Shown here one piece after another: positions 1-9,314 of a stretch of 64,000 nt of DNA (positions within the stretch are counted from its first letter, which is position 1; each line of letters begins with the position of its first letter). The DNA comes from Alphaproteobacteria bacterium UBA828 (GTDB lineage Bacteria > Pseudomonadota > Alphaproteobacteria > UBA828), in NCBI GenBank assembly GCA_002296185.1, contig DBHM01000013.1, forward strand, positions 20,101 to 84,100, given 5' to 3'. A model generated the notes under the pieces. It searched no databases. It saw nothing but the letters and a program-made list of their open reading frames with translations, and was not told the DNA's origin. Both the position numbers and the translations under genes were made by a program.

Positions 1-86
1 CCTTAATGTTGCTACACTAAATTTATTCAATACTTTTCCTTTGTTGCCAATTTTTAGAAATATTGATGACACAAAGGGTAAATCTA

Positions 87-932
87 TTAGCTCTCCTTAA
101 TACCTATACTTGCACCTGAACGTCGCTTCTGGATAATAAATAGAGATAAAAAGCTTATCCCAATTACTAACAGTGAAAAAATTGTAGTCATAGTTCCAAT
201 CGCATACAGCGCTGGTGTGGATGCGGTGCCCGTAACAGACACTAGCTCTAAAGGAAGAGTATTATATTCTCCAGAAACTTGAGATGTCCGTGCATACTCA
301 TCGTAACTTAATGTAAAACCAAAGAGTGCAACGCCAACAAGACCAGGCAAAGTTATAGGAATAATAACTGATTTTAATGTTTGCCAAGTCGTGGCGCCCA
401 AATCGCGTGCAGCCTCCTCAGTTCTAGGGTCAAACCTACTAAATATTGCGAGCATTATGAGCACCCCGAATGGTAATGTCCAAGTTAAATGCGCGCCTAA
501 TGCTCCCGACCACCATGCACTTTGCATTTCTAGGCTAGTGAACATACGACCTATTCCGAGAGAGATTAAGATGGATGGAGCAATTAAACTTGCAACTACA
601 AGATAGAAAAAAAATGTATTTCCCCGAAATCCTTTACGAAAGGCAAGACCAGCAAGAAATGATATAGTCATAGTTAAAAACATTATTATTAATGCTAAAA
701 TAACTGACCGTCCCCAAGGCCAGCGAAAATCACCAATATAACTCGGGTTAAAAACATCAGCAAACCAGTGTACTGATGCACCTCGCATAGGAAAAGTTAG
801 CCCCCCTGTCTCACCTTGAAACGAGAGTACACCCATTACAGCTATAGGGCCGTATAAAAATAGTAAAAATGCATAAAAAATAACCGTTCTAAAGTAGAAC
901 CAATTACTTCTTTTCATACGACCGACACTCAT
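87..932 (-). CDS. ABC transporter permease, PotC-like
   Basis: Inner-membrane permease of a spermidine/putrescine-type (PotABCD) importer; the real substrate is unknown. The 281 residues hold about six hydrophobic segments (first near 16-37), and the cytoplasmic EAA loop that docks the ATPase is at about 171-197, starting EEAARDLGA. Length fits the PotC family. The ATG overlaps the stop of the upstream permease by four bases, indicating translational coupling. It is the last gene of the operon ATPase, binding protein, PotB-like, PotC-like. The 86 bases left of it hold no gene and no clear terminator. Family call is firm; polyamine specificity is not, since putrescine, opine and other amine importers share this architecture. 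Confidence 0.92.
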   Translation of the reverse strand: MSVGRMKRSNWFYFRTVIFYAFLLFLYGPIAVMGVLSFQGETGGLTFPMRGASVHWFADVFNPSYIGDFRWPWGRSVILALIIMFLTMTISFLAGLAFRKGFRGNTFFFYLVVASLIAPSILISLGIGRMFTSLEMQSAWWSGALGAHLTWTLPFGVLIMLAIFSRFDPRTEEAARDLGATTWQTLKSVIIPITLPGLVGVALFGFTLSYDEYARTSQVSGEYNTLPLELVSVTGTASTPALYAIGTMTTIFSLLVIGISFLSLFIIQKRRSGASIGIKES

Positions 933-1795
933 AACTGTTTCCTAACATCAACTAAGCGCATAATACCACCTACAATTAATAATAGCACTATGAGTAAAAA
1001 GAGTGAGTTTGCTGATGAATACGCAAAGTTGTAACTACCAATTTGGTTCGAAATTGATAGAGCTACTGTACCTACATTTGCTCCGGACAGGAGTCTTACA
1101 GCCGTAAAGTCTGAAAGAGTTAAACTCAATACGAAGATTGTACCTATTGCAATACCTGGTTTACATAGCGGAATTATGACATGTAACAAAATTTGCCAAC
1201 CTTTAGCACCATTATCGCGAGCTGCCTCAATTAACGCCGGGTCAATTCTAGCCATAGTATTGAATAAAGGAGCTACCATAAATAGAGTGAAAACGTGAAC
1301 ATATGACAGTATCACTGCAAATTCAGAAAAGAGTAAAAACTCCAGTGGCTCGTCTGTAATACCAATGGACATAAGGACACGGTTAATTACACCCTCTTTA
1401 CCAAGAAAAGGTATCCAGGCAATCATTCGGATAACACCAGAAGTCCAAAATGGAACAACACACAAAAGAAATAGCAGCATCTTTGCTTTAAGTGATAGGA
1501 CATCAAATACTAGGTAATAAGCGATTATAAAACCAAGAACTGTTGTAGTTATCCATACTATAGCCGCTATACGTATAGTTTCTAAGTAATTATCTAGAGT
1601 TAAACCTGATGTAAAAAGCTTAACATAATTACGCACTGTAAAATCTGGTATTGTTAGAAAACCATTAAATTTCCAAAAGCTTGTTATTAAAATCACTATT
1701 ATTGGCCCAATAAGAAAAAGCAGTAGAGCAATTCCTAAAGGTGTCATTTGTAAAGCAGTACTATAACGCTGTATTTTTTCAAATAAGTGGGCCAT
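929..1795 (-). CDS. ABC transporter permease, PotB-like
   Basis: Second permease of the PotABCD-type importer, partner of the downstream PotC-like protein. It is a multi-spanning membrane protein with the EAA loop (IEAARDNGA) near residues 189-215. The frame opens at a TTG at 1807, but the ATG at 1795 has GAGA eight bases upstream and is the better start, giving about 288 residues. It lies about 90 bases downstream of the binding-protein gene; the spacer holds a GC-rich hairpin (1844-1867). It overlaps the next gene by four bases. Substrate unknown. Confidence 0.92.
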   Translation of the reverse strand: MAHLFEKIQRYSTALQMTPLGIALLLFLIGPIIVILITSFWKFNGFLTIPDFTVRNYVKLFTSGLTLDNYLETIRIAAIVWITTTVLGFIIAYYLVFDVLSLKAKMLLFLLCVVPFWTSGVIRMIAWIPFLGKEGVINRVLMSIGITDEPLEFLLFSEFAVILSYVHVFTLFMVAPLFNTMARIDPALIEAARDNGAKGWQILLHVIIPLCKPGIAIGTIFVLSLTLSDFTAVRLLSGANVGTVALSISNQIGSYNFAYSSANSLFLLIVLLLIVGGIMRLVDVRKQL

Positions 1796-1843
1796 TAATA
1801 ATCTCAAGCATATTATTTTTAATAATATTTATTTAAACGCGAA

Positions 1844-1867
1844 TGTGCGGGGCCTAAACCCCGCACA
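1844..1867 (-). promoter_or_regulatory. Intercistronic GC-rich hairpin between binding-protein and permease genes
   Basis: A perfect nine-base stem (TGTGCGGGG pairing with CCCCGCACA) with a six-base loop stands between the stop of the binding-protein gene and the permease start. It is strongly GC-rich against an AT-rich background. No T-run follows it on the minus strand, so it looks less like a full terminator than a 3' mRNA-stabilising or partial-termination element, of the kind that lets binding protein be made in excess over permeases. That role is inference. Confidence 0.7.
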
Positions 1868-1886
1868 TAACGTTTAGTTACTTTTT

Positions 1887-3185
1887 TTAAGAAGCTACAA
1901 ATTCATTCCACTTCTCTGTAAGGTATTCATTCTCTGCCATAACAGAATTCCAAACAGCTACACGACCCATTCTGTTCTTGTAGCTTCCTCCGTCACGAAT
2001 GGCTCCAGCTTTTTCTAAAAGATTGCCAAATGGATCTCTTATTTCTGTAGCCGCAGCTTTACCTTCATACCAGAAATCCCATTCCTCTGGGGAAAGTTCT
2101 TTCTTTGTATTTTCTGGTGTAACTACATAATAACCCTGTTTGGCGAAGAAAGCGCCTGCAGGACCAGATAGATACCAATTTAAGTAATCGTAGGTAGCAT
2201 CTAATTTTTTACCTTCAACGTGCTTTGGAATCATTAGTGCCAATGACCAAGATCTATATCCTTCTTTAAGATCCTGATAAACACAAGGAATACCTTTAGC
2301 TCGCACTGCAGTAACAGCAGGAGACCACATTGACTGTATTACAACTTCACCAGATAACATTAAGTTAACTGATTCATTAAACGTAGTCCAAAGAGCACGG
2401 AAATGTCCCTTCTTCTTCCATTCAATCAATTGCTTAAATGTTGCATCAATCTCTGCCTTGGTCATATTCCCTTTATCGGCATAAGACACTAAACCGAGAG
2501 CCTCAAGCGCCATAGCAGCATCCATGCCACCAATTGCAGGGAAACCAACTAATGCAGTTTTTCCATTGAACTCATCATTCAATAACTCACCCCATGATGA
2601 AATAGGACGACCAATTTCGTCGGGCCTAATACCCAATGTATCAGCGTTGTGCAATATTGGCATTGCAGCTACTTGGTCAGTTGATCCAGGTGCTTTAAAA
2701 TCAGAACCAGCACCATCAACATACATAACACTATTTGGTCGTTGACCATCACCAAGCCACGCATCGTCCCAACCTTTTCCGGATTCTTTATAAATCCCAG
2801 AAACCTTGTCCCACTCAGAAAGACGATTAACGTCTACTGGCTGGAAATTACCTGTAGGCCAAACAAATTTAAACTGCATATAAGCTGGCTCAAGCAAATC
2901 AAATGACTTTGGTTGGGTGATTCCTCTATTACCAACAGTACCAAGGTCCACAGCTGTTTGCTCAACTGTAAAACCTAAAGCGTCAGTAGCCATTTTAGCA
3001 AAAGGGTCCATGTTAGAAACAGCTAGACCTAACTGCCGTATTGTTATGTCTTTGAGATCTTGCGCCCAAACAGTTGGAAAACCTCCAAGTGTAGCAGCCG
3101 CACCAACTCCAGCAGCGGCAGCTGTTCCCTTAAGAACAGTTCTACGACTTACTGAATTAGTTTTTTTTCTTTTTGAAACACTCAT
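1887..3185 (-). CDS. Extracellular solute-binding protein, PotD-like, Tat-exported
   Basis: Periplasmic binding protein of the PotABCD-type importer. The N terminus carries a twin-arginine signal: SRRTVLKG, then an alanine-rich hydrophobic stretch and probable cleavage after VWA. The mature part resembles family-1 polyamine/iron-type binding proteins, about 400 residues. The frame opens at GTG 3200, but GAGGAG lies seven bases before the ATG at 3185, so that ATG (MSVSKRKK) is chosen, giving 432 residues. It sits between the ATPase gene and the permeases, as in many Pot operons. Tat export implies folding in the cytoplasm, unusual for PotD, which normally uses Sec. Substrate not deducible. Confidence 0.92.
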   Translation of the reverse strand: MSVSKRKKTNSVSRRTVLKGTAAAAGVGAAATLGGFPTVWAQDLKDITIRQLGLAVSNMDPFAKMATDALGFTVEQTAVDLGTVGNRGITQPKSFDLLEPAYMQFKFVWPTGNFQPVDVNRLSEWDKVSGIYKESGKGWDDAWLGDGQRPNSVMYVDGAGSDFKAPGSTDQVAAMPILHNADTLGIRPDEIGRPISSWGELLNDEFNGKTALVGFPAIGGMDAAMALEALGLVSYADKGNMTKAEIDATFKQLIEWKKKGHFRALWTTFNESVNLMLSGEVVIQSMWSPAVTAVRAKGIPCVYQDLKEGYRSWSLALMIPKHVEGKKLDATYDYLNWYLSGPAGAFFAKQGYYVVTPENTKKELSPEEWDFWYEGKAAATEIRDPFGNLLEKAGAIRDGGSYKNRMGRVAVWNSVMAENEYLTEKWNEFVAS

Positions 3186-3312
3186 ATTTAATCTCCTCAC
3201 CTATCTATTAAGTCTTGTTGTCATGTTAAACAAACTAAATTGATAATCGAATAACAACTGAGCTAGCTCAGCATCCTTAATGCAATAAAAATGCAGTAAT
3301 CAATAAATTAAT

Positions 3313-4437
3313 TTAAAAAGTCTCCCCAATAAGATTCTGCTCACCTAAAGCTTTTTCCATAAAATGCACATCTGCCGGTGACCAGGTTGCCGTCACGTCA
3401 TCACCTACATTAGCAGGATTTGTAAAATACTCCCTATCTTCTATTACTGCGACAATCTGGTCAGCTTCTGGGCGATCTATAGTTACCTTGACCCAATTAC
3501 CCTGATATTCAACGGCATTTACTTTTCCACTTAAAGCATTACCCCTGTCTTCTTGTCCCTCGGTCCCAAGTAAGTGTACTTTATCACGTCTAACACCAAA
3601 GCTTAAATCTGAACCTTCTTTCTTACCTTGAGCGGGAACCTGATAAACTTCGCTACCAGGACCCTTTAGTGTTTCCATATTATTCTTTGAATCCCTTACA
3701 GCACCAGAAAAAACATTCCACCCACCCATAAACTCTGCAACATAGGTTGTTTTAGGCAAATCATAAATTTCACGTGCTGAGCCTGCTTGTTCAATACGTC
3801 CTGTTTCCATAACAACAACTAAGTCTGCTAATGCTAGCGCCTCAGGTTGTGTATGAGTTACATGTATAAAGGTTATACCTAAATCTAGCTGAAGGCGCTT
3901 AACTTCAGCCCTCATCTGTAATCGAAGATATTCGTCTAATGCTGATAACGGCTCATCAAGTAATAATACCTTAGGATTTGTAATTAGAGATCTTGCTAAA
4001 GCAACACGTTGTTGTTGGCCTCCAGATAACTGGGCCGGCATCCTAGTAGCAAGTGGCTCTAATTGAACTTTTTTAAGAACTTCATATGCCTCTTGTTGCC
4101 TTTGCTCACGACCTATGTTTTTCATTTTCAAACTAAAAGCTACATTATCAAGAACGGTTAGATGGGGAAATAATGCATAGCTCTGGAACATCATAGAAGT
4201 TCCGCGTTTTCCTGTAGGAACACCAATAACAGATTGGCCTCCAATAGTAATGTCACCTTCAGTTGGAACTTCATGTCCTGCAATCATTCTAAGTAAAGTA
4301 GTTTTTCCGCATCCACTCGGACCAAGCAAACAACAATAAGATCCATCAGGGATTGAAAGATTAATATTTTCTACTGCATTATTATCACCAAAAGCTTTGG
4401 TAATATTAGTAATAACAACTTCACCAGGTCCTGACAT
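3313..4437 (-). CDS. ABC transporter ATP-binding protein, PotA-like
   Basis: Cytoplasmic ATPase that powers the adjacent Pot-type importer. Walker A GPSGCGKT is at 39-46, the signature LSGGQ at 137-141, Walker B with DEP at about 157-163, and the switch histidine near 195. A C-terminal TOBE-like regulatory region follows from about 280. The length of 374 fits PotA. It is the first gene of the four-gene minus operon; the binding-protein gene follows after about 125 bases. The promoter should lie in the 4438-4796 spacer it shares with the divergent acyl-CoA dehydrogenase. Confidence 0.95.
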   Translation of the reverse strand: MSGPGEVVITNITKAFGDNNAVENINLSIPDGSYCCLLGPSGCGKTTLLRMIAGHEVPTEGDITIGGQSVIGVPTGKRGTSMMFQSYALFPHLTVLDNVAFSLKMKNIGREQRQQEAYEVLKKVQLEPLATRMPAQLSGGQQQRVALARSLITNPKVLLLDEPLSALDEYLRLQMRAEVKRLQLDLGITFIHVTHTQPEALALADLVVVMETGRIEQAGSAREIYDLPKTTYVAEFMGGWNVFSGAVRDSKNNMETLKGPGSEVYQVPAQGKKEGSDLSFGVRRDKVHLLGTEGQEDRGNALSGKVNAVEYQGNWVKVTIDRPEADQIVAVIEDREYFTNPANVGDDVTATWSPADVHFMEKALGEQNLIGETF

Positions 4438-4796
4438 TTATCGTCCTATTAAAAAAATAGTTGTCTGAGGTAAAAATTGATTACCTCATATTTTAAATTT
4501 ATATATAGAGAATTAATTCTAGCTGTATCAAGTAAAAACAGACAATTCTTTATATTTTATATATTATAAAACTTAATATTGCTAAATTATATTACCTTTT
4601 GAATTTACTCTACAAGCTAGAAGTCTCCCGTTTAGCATGGTATTAAGATAGAAATATATCCGCTTTATTAGTATTTTTTCATATAAACTACAACTATATA
4701 GCTGTTTTTTTTCACCCTGACAATTTTTTGTTGTCTTGGGTAATGAATATTATTTTCAAATACCTAAATATCAAGATTTCAAGGAAGAAATATAAA
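4438..4796. other. Divergent intergenic region, no gene
   Basis: About 360 bases between the divergent PotA-like and acyl-CoA dehydrogenase genes. It is very AT-rich and must hold promoters for both. An inverted repeat TTTTATA/TATAAAA around TAT is at 4555-4571, and an octamer T-run preceded by a weak CAACTATATAGCTG dyad ends near 4712. Neither stands clearly above what such AT-rich DNA gives by chance. No small coding frame or RNA gene was recognised. Confidence 0.5.
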
Positions 4797-5969
4797 ATGC
4801 CAAAACCTGGACAATCAGAAATTAGCGAACAAGACGAACGTATTATTCTGGAAAATATTGACAGATTTATCGAGAGAGATGTTAAACCAAACGTACATCA
4901 ACTTGAGAAAGACGACATATATCCAATTGAAATTGTTGATAAAATGAAGTCTTTAGGTTTATTCGGTGCGACTATATCTACTGAATATGGAGGTCTAGGT
5001 CTTCCAGTAACAACCTACTCCAAAATTGTGGAAAAAATTTCAGGTGCTTGGATGTCGGTTAGTGGAATCATTAATTCTCACCTAATTATGGCAGCAGCAA
5101 TAGAAAGGCACGGTACAGATGAGCAAAAGTCTCATTATTTACCTCGTTTTGCTACAGGAGAAATGAGAGGAGGCATTGCTCTCACTGAACCTGATTGCGG
5201 GACAGATCTTCAATCCATTAGGACAGTGGCTAAAAAGAAGGGAAATAGTGGTTATATTATTAACGGTTCAAAAATGTGGATTACAAATAGCCAAGAAGGT
5301 CATGTCGTAGCCTTACTTGTGAAAACAGACCCAAATGCAGAGCCTCGCCACAAAGGAATGAGCCTATTTCTTGCTGAAAAAGGAGATGGTTTCAAAGTGA
5401 GCCGTAAACTAGAAAAACTCGGCTACAAAGGTATAGATAGTTGTGAATTAGTTTTTGATGATTATTTTGTTGATTCAGATAAACTTATTGGTGGTGAAGA
5501 AGGAAAAGGTCTCCAACAAGTTTTAGGTGGACTCGAGCTTGGCCGAATTAATGTGGCAGCAAGAGGTGTGGGGATTGCACAAGCTACCCTTGATGAGGCA
5601 GTTAAATATAGTCAAACCCGTAAGACCTTTGGCAAACCAATATGTCAACACCAAGCAATACAATTGAAACTCGCTGAAATGGCTACACGGCTTGAAGCTG
5701 CAAGATTATTAACCGATAGAGCTGCTGAAGCTTTTGCAAGTGGACAAAGAGCAGATATGGAAGCCGGTATGGCAAAACTATTTGCTACAGAAGCTGCCAT
5801 GGAAAATGCACTTGATGCAATGAGAATTCATGGAGGCTATGGATACTCAAAAGAATACCCAATAGAGAGAATGTTTCGTGACGCTCCATTATTATTAATT
5901 GGTGAGGGTACAAACGAGATCCAAAAAATAATTATTGCCCGCCAGTTAATTGAAAGAAATCCTACATAA
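4797..5969 (+). CDS. Acyl-CoA dehydrogenase
   Basis: FAD-dependent acyl-CoA dehydrogenase: alpha,beta-oxidation of an acyl-CoA, passing electrons to electron-transfer flavoprotein. The family motif ALTEPDCGTD is near residues 128-137, MWITN near 160, and the catalytic glutamate in IGEGTNEIQ near 370. The frame extends upstream to a TTG at 4728, but AAGGAAG nine bases before the ATG at 4797 and the start of family similarity support the shorter 391-residue protein. A CoA-transferase gene follows 28 bases downstream. Substrate chain is unknown; a glutaryl-CoA or short-chain branched type is possible. Confidence 0.93.
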   Translation: MPKPGQSEISEQDERIILENIDRFIERDVKPNVHQLEKDDIYPIEIVDKMKSLGLFGATISTEYGGLGLPVTTYSKIVEKISGAWMSVSGIINSHLIMAAAIERHGTDEQKSHYLPRFATGEMRGGIALTEPDCGTDLQSIRTVAKKKGNSGYIINGSKMWITNSQEGHVVALLVKTDPNAEPRHKGMSLFLAEKGDGFKVSRKLEKLGYKGIDSCELVFDDYFVDSDKLIGGEEGKGLQQVLGGLELGRINVAARGVGIAQATLDEAVKYSQTRKTFGKPICQHQAIQLKLAEMATRLEAARLLTDRAAEAFASGQRADMEAGMAKLFATEAAMENALDAMRIHGGYGYSKEYPIERMFRDAPLLLIGEGTNEIQKIIIARQLIERNPT

Positions 5970-5997
5970 TTAATACATAAACTTAACGGAGTCTCGT

Positions 5998-7209
5998 GTG
6001 AATAACGAACACCTTCCTTTAAAAGGTCTAAAGATTATTGCCCTTGAACAATATGGGGCAGCACCTTTCGGCACAATGTTTCTAGCAGATCTTGGCGCTG
6101 ATGTTATTAAAGTAGAGAATCACCTAACAGGGGGAGAGATGGGACGTCATGTCGTGCCATATTCCGAAGACGGAGACAGTCTTTTTTTTCAAAGTTTTAG
6201 TGCCAATAAACGATCGATAGGTCTAAATATCAAAAGTTCAAATGGTAGAAAGATATTAGACAAATTAGTGTCTTCTTCTGACGCTCTAATTAATAATCTT
6301 CGAGGAGATCTTGTTAATAAATTAGGATTAAATTATAAATCCTTTTCTAAACATAAGCCTGAAATTGTGTGTGTTCATCTTTCTGCCTATGGAAGGAACA
6401 ATTCAAGAGCCTCTTGGCCTGGACTAGATTATGTAATGCAAGCAGAAGCAGGATATCTTTCTGTTACTGGCGAGCCCTCGTCACCTCCAACTCGTTTTGG
6501 ACTTTCTATAGTAGATTATCAAGCAGGACTTACAGCCGCATTGGCACTATTAGCAGGAATACTTGGTGCACAAAGAACTGGAAGGGGCCAAGATTATGAT
6601 GCAGCCCTTTTTGATGTTGCAATGACCAACCTAAGTTATCCTGCAACCTGGCATCTAACTGAGGGATATAAACCTGAACGTATAGCAAGATCAGGACATC
6701 CATCACTTGTTCCGAGTGAATTATATAAAACTAAAAATGGCTGGATATTTATTATGGCAAATAAGGATAGTTTTTGGCCAAAACTTGTTACAGCTATTGA
6801 AAAACCTCAGTGGATAAAAGATCCAAGAATCAGTGATTTCAAGTCTAGATTAAAAAATCGTCAGCTAGTTGTGGAATTACTGTCAGAAGTTTTTATTAAA
6901 GAAAATACAGAATATTGGCTAAGTAAACTTACAGGCCTACTTCCATGCGCCCCAGTAAACAATATAGAATCCGCATTATCTAATAAGTTTTCCGATGAAA
7001 GAATGATAACACAAAAGATATCTCATCCAAAGTGGCAGAACATGAAAGTAGTACGACAACCAATACTTGCTGATGAAAATGTTTTACCTCGCAAAAAGGC
7101 GCCTTTACTTGGAGAAGATACAATCAATATATTAAAGGAGATCGGCTATGAAGAAGAAGAAATTAATACATTGTTAAGCGATAAAACAATATTTTCTCAA
7201 ATAATCTAG
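5998..7209 (+). CDS. CaiB/BaiF family (class III) CoA-transferase
   Basis: Transfers CoA between an acyl-CoA and a free carboxylic acid. The 403-residue length fits family III. The N terminus has the typical AAPFGTMFLADLGADVIKVE-like Rossmann segment, and the expected catalytic aspartate is D173 in FGLSIVDYQAG. It starts at a GTG with GGAG six bases upstream. It follows the acyl-CoA dehydrogenase and is probably co-transcribed, so it may activate that enzyme's substrate. Its 3' end faces the MmgE/PrpD gene across an AT-rich inverted repeat. Confidence 0.93.
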   Translation: MNNEHLPLKGLKIIALEQYGAAPFGTMFLADLGADVIKVENHLTGGEMGRHVVPYSEDGDSLFFQSFSANKRSIGLNIKSSNGRKILDKLVSSSDALINNLRGDLVNKLGLNYKSFSKHKPEIVCVHLSAYGRNNSRASWPGLDYVMQAEAGYLSVTGEPSSPPTRFGLSIVDYQAGLTAALALLAGILGAQRTGRGQDYDAALFDVAMTNLSYPATWHLTEGYKPERIARSGHPSLVPSELYKTKNGWIFIMANKDSFWPKLVTAIEKPQWIKDPRISDFKSRLKNRQLVVELLSEVFIKENTEYWLSKLTGLLPCAPVNNIESALSNKFSDERMITQKISHPKWQNMKVVRQPILADENVLPRKKAPLLGEDTINILKEIGYEEEEINTLLSDKTIFSQII

Positions 7210-7225
7210 AAAATTAAATTAAGAT

Positions 7226-7259
7226 TCTATAAATATATATTCATATATATATTTATAGA
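7226..7259. terminator. AT-only inverted repeat between convergent genes, possible bidirectional terminator
   Basis: A perfect 15-base inverted repeat (TCTATAAATATATAT and its complement) with a four-base TCAT loop lies between the convergent CoA-transferase and MmgE/PrpD genes. The TAA stop of the minus gene lies inside the right arm. Position and symmetry suggest a two-way terminator, but the stem has a single G:C pair and no long T-run follows, so strength is uncertain. Confidence 0.5.
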
Positions 7260-8653
7260 TGCCCCTCACATTTAAAATAATCTGTGATAGTACTAAATTT
7301 ACAAACGTCATCAATATTTAGAACGGCATTTATAGCAGATTCATAATTTCCTTTTGATAAAACTAGGCTAGCATTTTCTTTGAATTTACTAATTATCTCT
7401 TTGGGCTCTAAAGGAGTAACATCAGCTCCCCTATTGATCTCTTCTCTTTGAATAAAAACTTCATTATTTTTAGTGGTAACTTCTATTTCTCCGGAAAAGT
7501 ATTTAGGATATAAAGAGCCCTCCATTGGTTCACAAAAAACTTTATCACAAACACTAATAACCTGAGGCTCTGTATATGAAGACTTTTCAAGATCAGCAAG
7601 TGTAAAACGATCACGAACAATTGCACTAGCTACGAGATAAGGTAAACTAAATTGAGCCTCGTATCCACTACCCGGTCTCCGTTTTGCAGATAAAGGTTCA
7701 CCGACAACAGGTAGGCTATCTTCCGCAACTCTCGCAACAACTTTTTTTACGTCTTCTGAAGACAAACTATGCTCATTAAATAATTTACGTGTAGCATCAA
7801 TACATGAATGAGTTAAATGACATGCTGGATAAGGCTTAACTCCTACACTTAACATTTCCCATTCTTTACCCAAACCCTTAGTTACAATCCCAATATCTAC
7901 TTCTATATCTTCACTAGAGCAGGTATTATATACACCATACCGTCCTTCATAAGGGCTTAACACACCTTCAAAACCATGCTTACACATAGACACTGCAGTA
8001 AGGCCACAAACCGCAGCCCAACCTGGATGCATTCGTTTTGTCCATGCTCCTTCTTTTAAAAATTCAAGATTTCCAGAAGCCATACTATAGACAGTGCCTT
8101 GTGCTTGAACTAACTCTTTAACACTTAATGAAGCTAAACAACCTGCTGCTATTGTTGAACCAAATGCACCTATTAAACCTGTAGGATGAAAACCCTTCTT
8201 ATGAAAACCCCCTTTAGCAGCCATTCCTATACGGGAACTGCACTCAATGGCTGCAATATAAGCAGATAATGCTTTTTTTCCATCAACACTATGACGCTTT
8301 GCTGCGCTTAAAACAGATGGAAGAGCACTTGCTGTTGAATGAATCACACCTGCAACATGAGTATCATCAAAATCTAAAGAATGAATCAGAAAACCGTTCA
8401 TTAAAGCAGACTCTCGATACGGTAGACCAACGTTCGATCCTATTATGGGGTAATCTCCCTCCCCTCCAATATCAAGAATTCCAGAAAGTGTTTTTTTACT
8501 ATACGTTTGCTTTGTAGACGCAAGAGCTATTCCAAAAGCATCTAATATATGCAATTTAGCACGGTGAATAACTGCCTCAGGAATATCTTCATATCTTAAC
8601 GTTATCGCAAATTCTGCAAGTACTTCAGATATTGATTTGGTAGAATCATTCAT
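7253..8653 (-). CDS. MmgE/PrpD family protein
   Basis: Member of the family of 2-methylcitrate dehydratase (PrpD) and cis-aconitate decarboxylase. Recognisable features are the N-terminal all-helical core with HILDAFGIALAS, LIHSLDFDDTH near residues 88-98 and FHPTGLIGAFG near 150; 466 residues fits. It is the last gene of a minus operon with DMT transporter, APH-type kinase and MaoC hydratase. No methylcitrate synthase or PrpB is nearby, so propionate degradation is not implied; a dehydratase or decarboxylase of another dicarboxylate is equally likely. ATG start at 8653. Confidence 0.88.
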   Translation of the reverse strand: MNDSTKSISEVLAEFAITLRYEDIPEAVIHRAKLHILDAFGIALASTKQTYSKKTLSGILDIGGEGDYPIIGSNVGLPYRESALMNGFLIHSLDFDDTHVAGVIHSTASALPSVLSAAKRHSVDGKKALSAYIAAIECSSRIGMAAKGGFHKKGFHPTGLIGAFGSTIAAGCLASLSVKELVQAQGTVYSMASGNLEFLKEGAWTKRMHPGWAAVCGLTAVSMCKHGFEGVLSPYEGRYGVYNTCSSEDIEVDIGIVTKGLGKEWEMLSVGVKPYPACHLTHSCIDATRKLFNEHSLSSEDVKKVVARVAEDSLPVVGEPLSAKRRPGSGYEAQFSLPYLVASAIVRDRFTLADLEKSSYTEPQVISVCDKVFCEPMEGSLYPKYFSGEIEVTTKNNEVFIQREEINRGADVTPLEPKEIISKFKENASLVLSKGNYESAINAVLNIDDVCKFSTITDYFKCEGHL

Positions 8654-8749
8654 GGACTCTTAAGGATCCCCTAAAATGTTAGGATGCAATTTGGAAAATA
8701 GCATAATTCAATATTTAAAATTTTTTTTAATTTATGTTCTGTCTCAATT

Positions 8750-9268
8750 TTAATAATTAACCTTATCATCAACAGCATGACCCATCTTTGGAATTAACAT
8801 AGCTCGCTCAAAACTAATAACCTGAGCACCCTCCTGATTACATCCGATACTCCGGATCTTAACTATACCTTGAGTTGGTCGAGAATTTGATTCTCTCTTC
8901 TCCAATATTTTAGATGAAGCATAAATAGTATCACCGGCGAATACAGGTGAAGTTAATTTGATATCAGTCCACCCAAGATTAGCTATAGCCTTCTGACTTG
9001 TGTCACTTACGGACATTCCAGCAACAATAGATAATGTGAGACAACTATTTACTAAAGGTTTTCCAAATTCACTTGCAGCAGCATACACTGAGTCAAAATG
9101 TATTGGGTGTTGGTTCATTGTTAATAGAGTAAACCAACTATTGTCCACCTCACTTATGGTTCTACCTGGACGATGTTCATAGATATCTCCCACGACAAAG
9201 TCCTCAAAATAACGACCATAGCTCTCTCGATAAGTTTTATCAGATACTTTTTTTCCTAAAGCAACCAT
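8750..9268 (-). CDS. MaoC family hydratase
   Basis: Hot-dog-fold hydratase of 172 residues, likely acting on an enoyl-CoA or mesaconyl-CoA-like substrate. The hydratase motif is seen as NQHPIHFD near residues 52-59, followed by YAAASEFGKPLVNS. AGGAG lies nine bases before the ATG. Its place between an APH-type kinase and MmgE/PrpD, opposite an acyl-CoA dehydrogenase and CoA-transferase, suggests a step in degrading an unusual acyl-CoA. The substrate cannot be stated. Confidence 0.9.
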   Translation of the reverse strand: MVALGKKVSDKTYRESYGRYFEDFVVGDIYEHRPGRTISEVDNSWFTLLTMNQHPIHFDSVYAAASEFGKPLVNSCLTLSIVAGMSVSDTSQKAIANLGWTDIKLTSPVFAGDTIYASSKILEKRESNSRPTQGIVKIRSIGCNQEGAQVISFERAMLIPKMGHAVDDKVNY

Positions 9269-9314
9269 AAATTAAACTCCTAAAGATAATTCATATAAAA
9301 TATATTATGTTGAT

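Noticed and set aside
4555..4571. TTTTATA/TATAAAA inverted repeat in the 4438-4796 spacer
   Set aside because: Expected by chance in such AT-rich sequence; no supporting repeat or position.
8750..9268. Methylcitrate cycle from the MmgE/PrpD and MaoC pair
   Set aside because: No methylcitrate synthase or methylisocitrate lyase is nearby, and the family has other activities.
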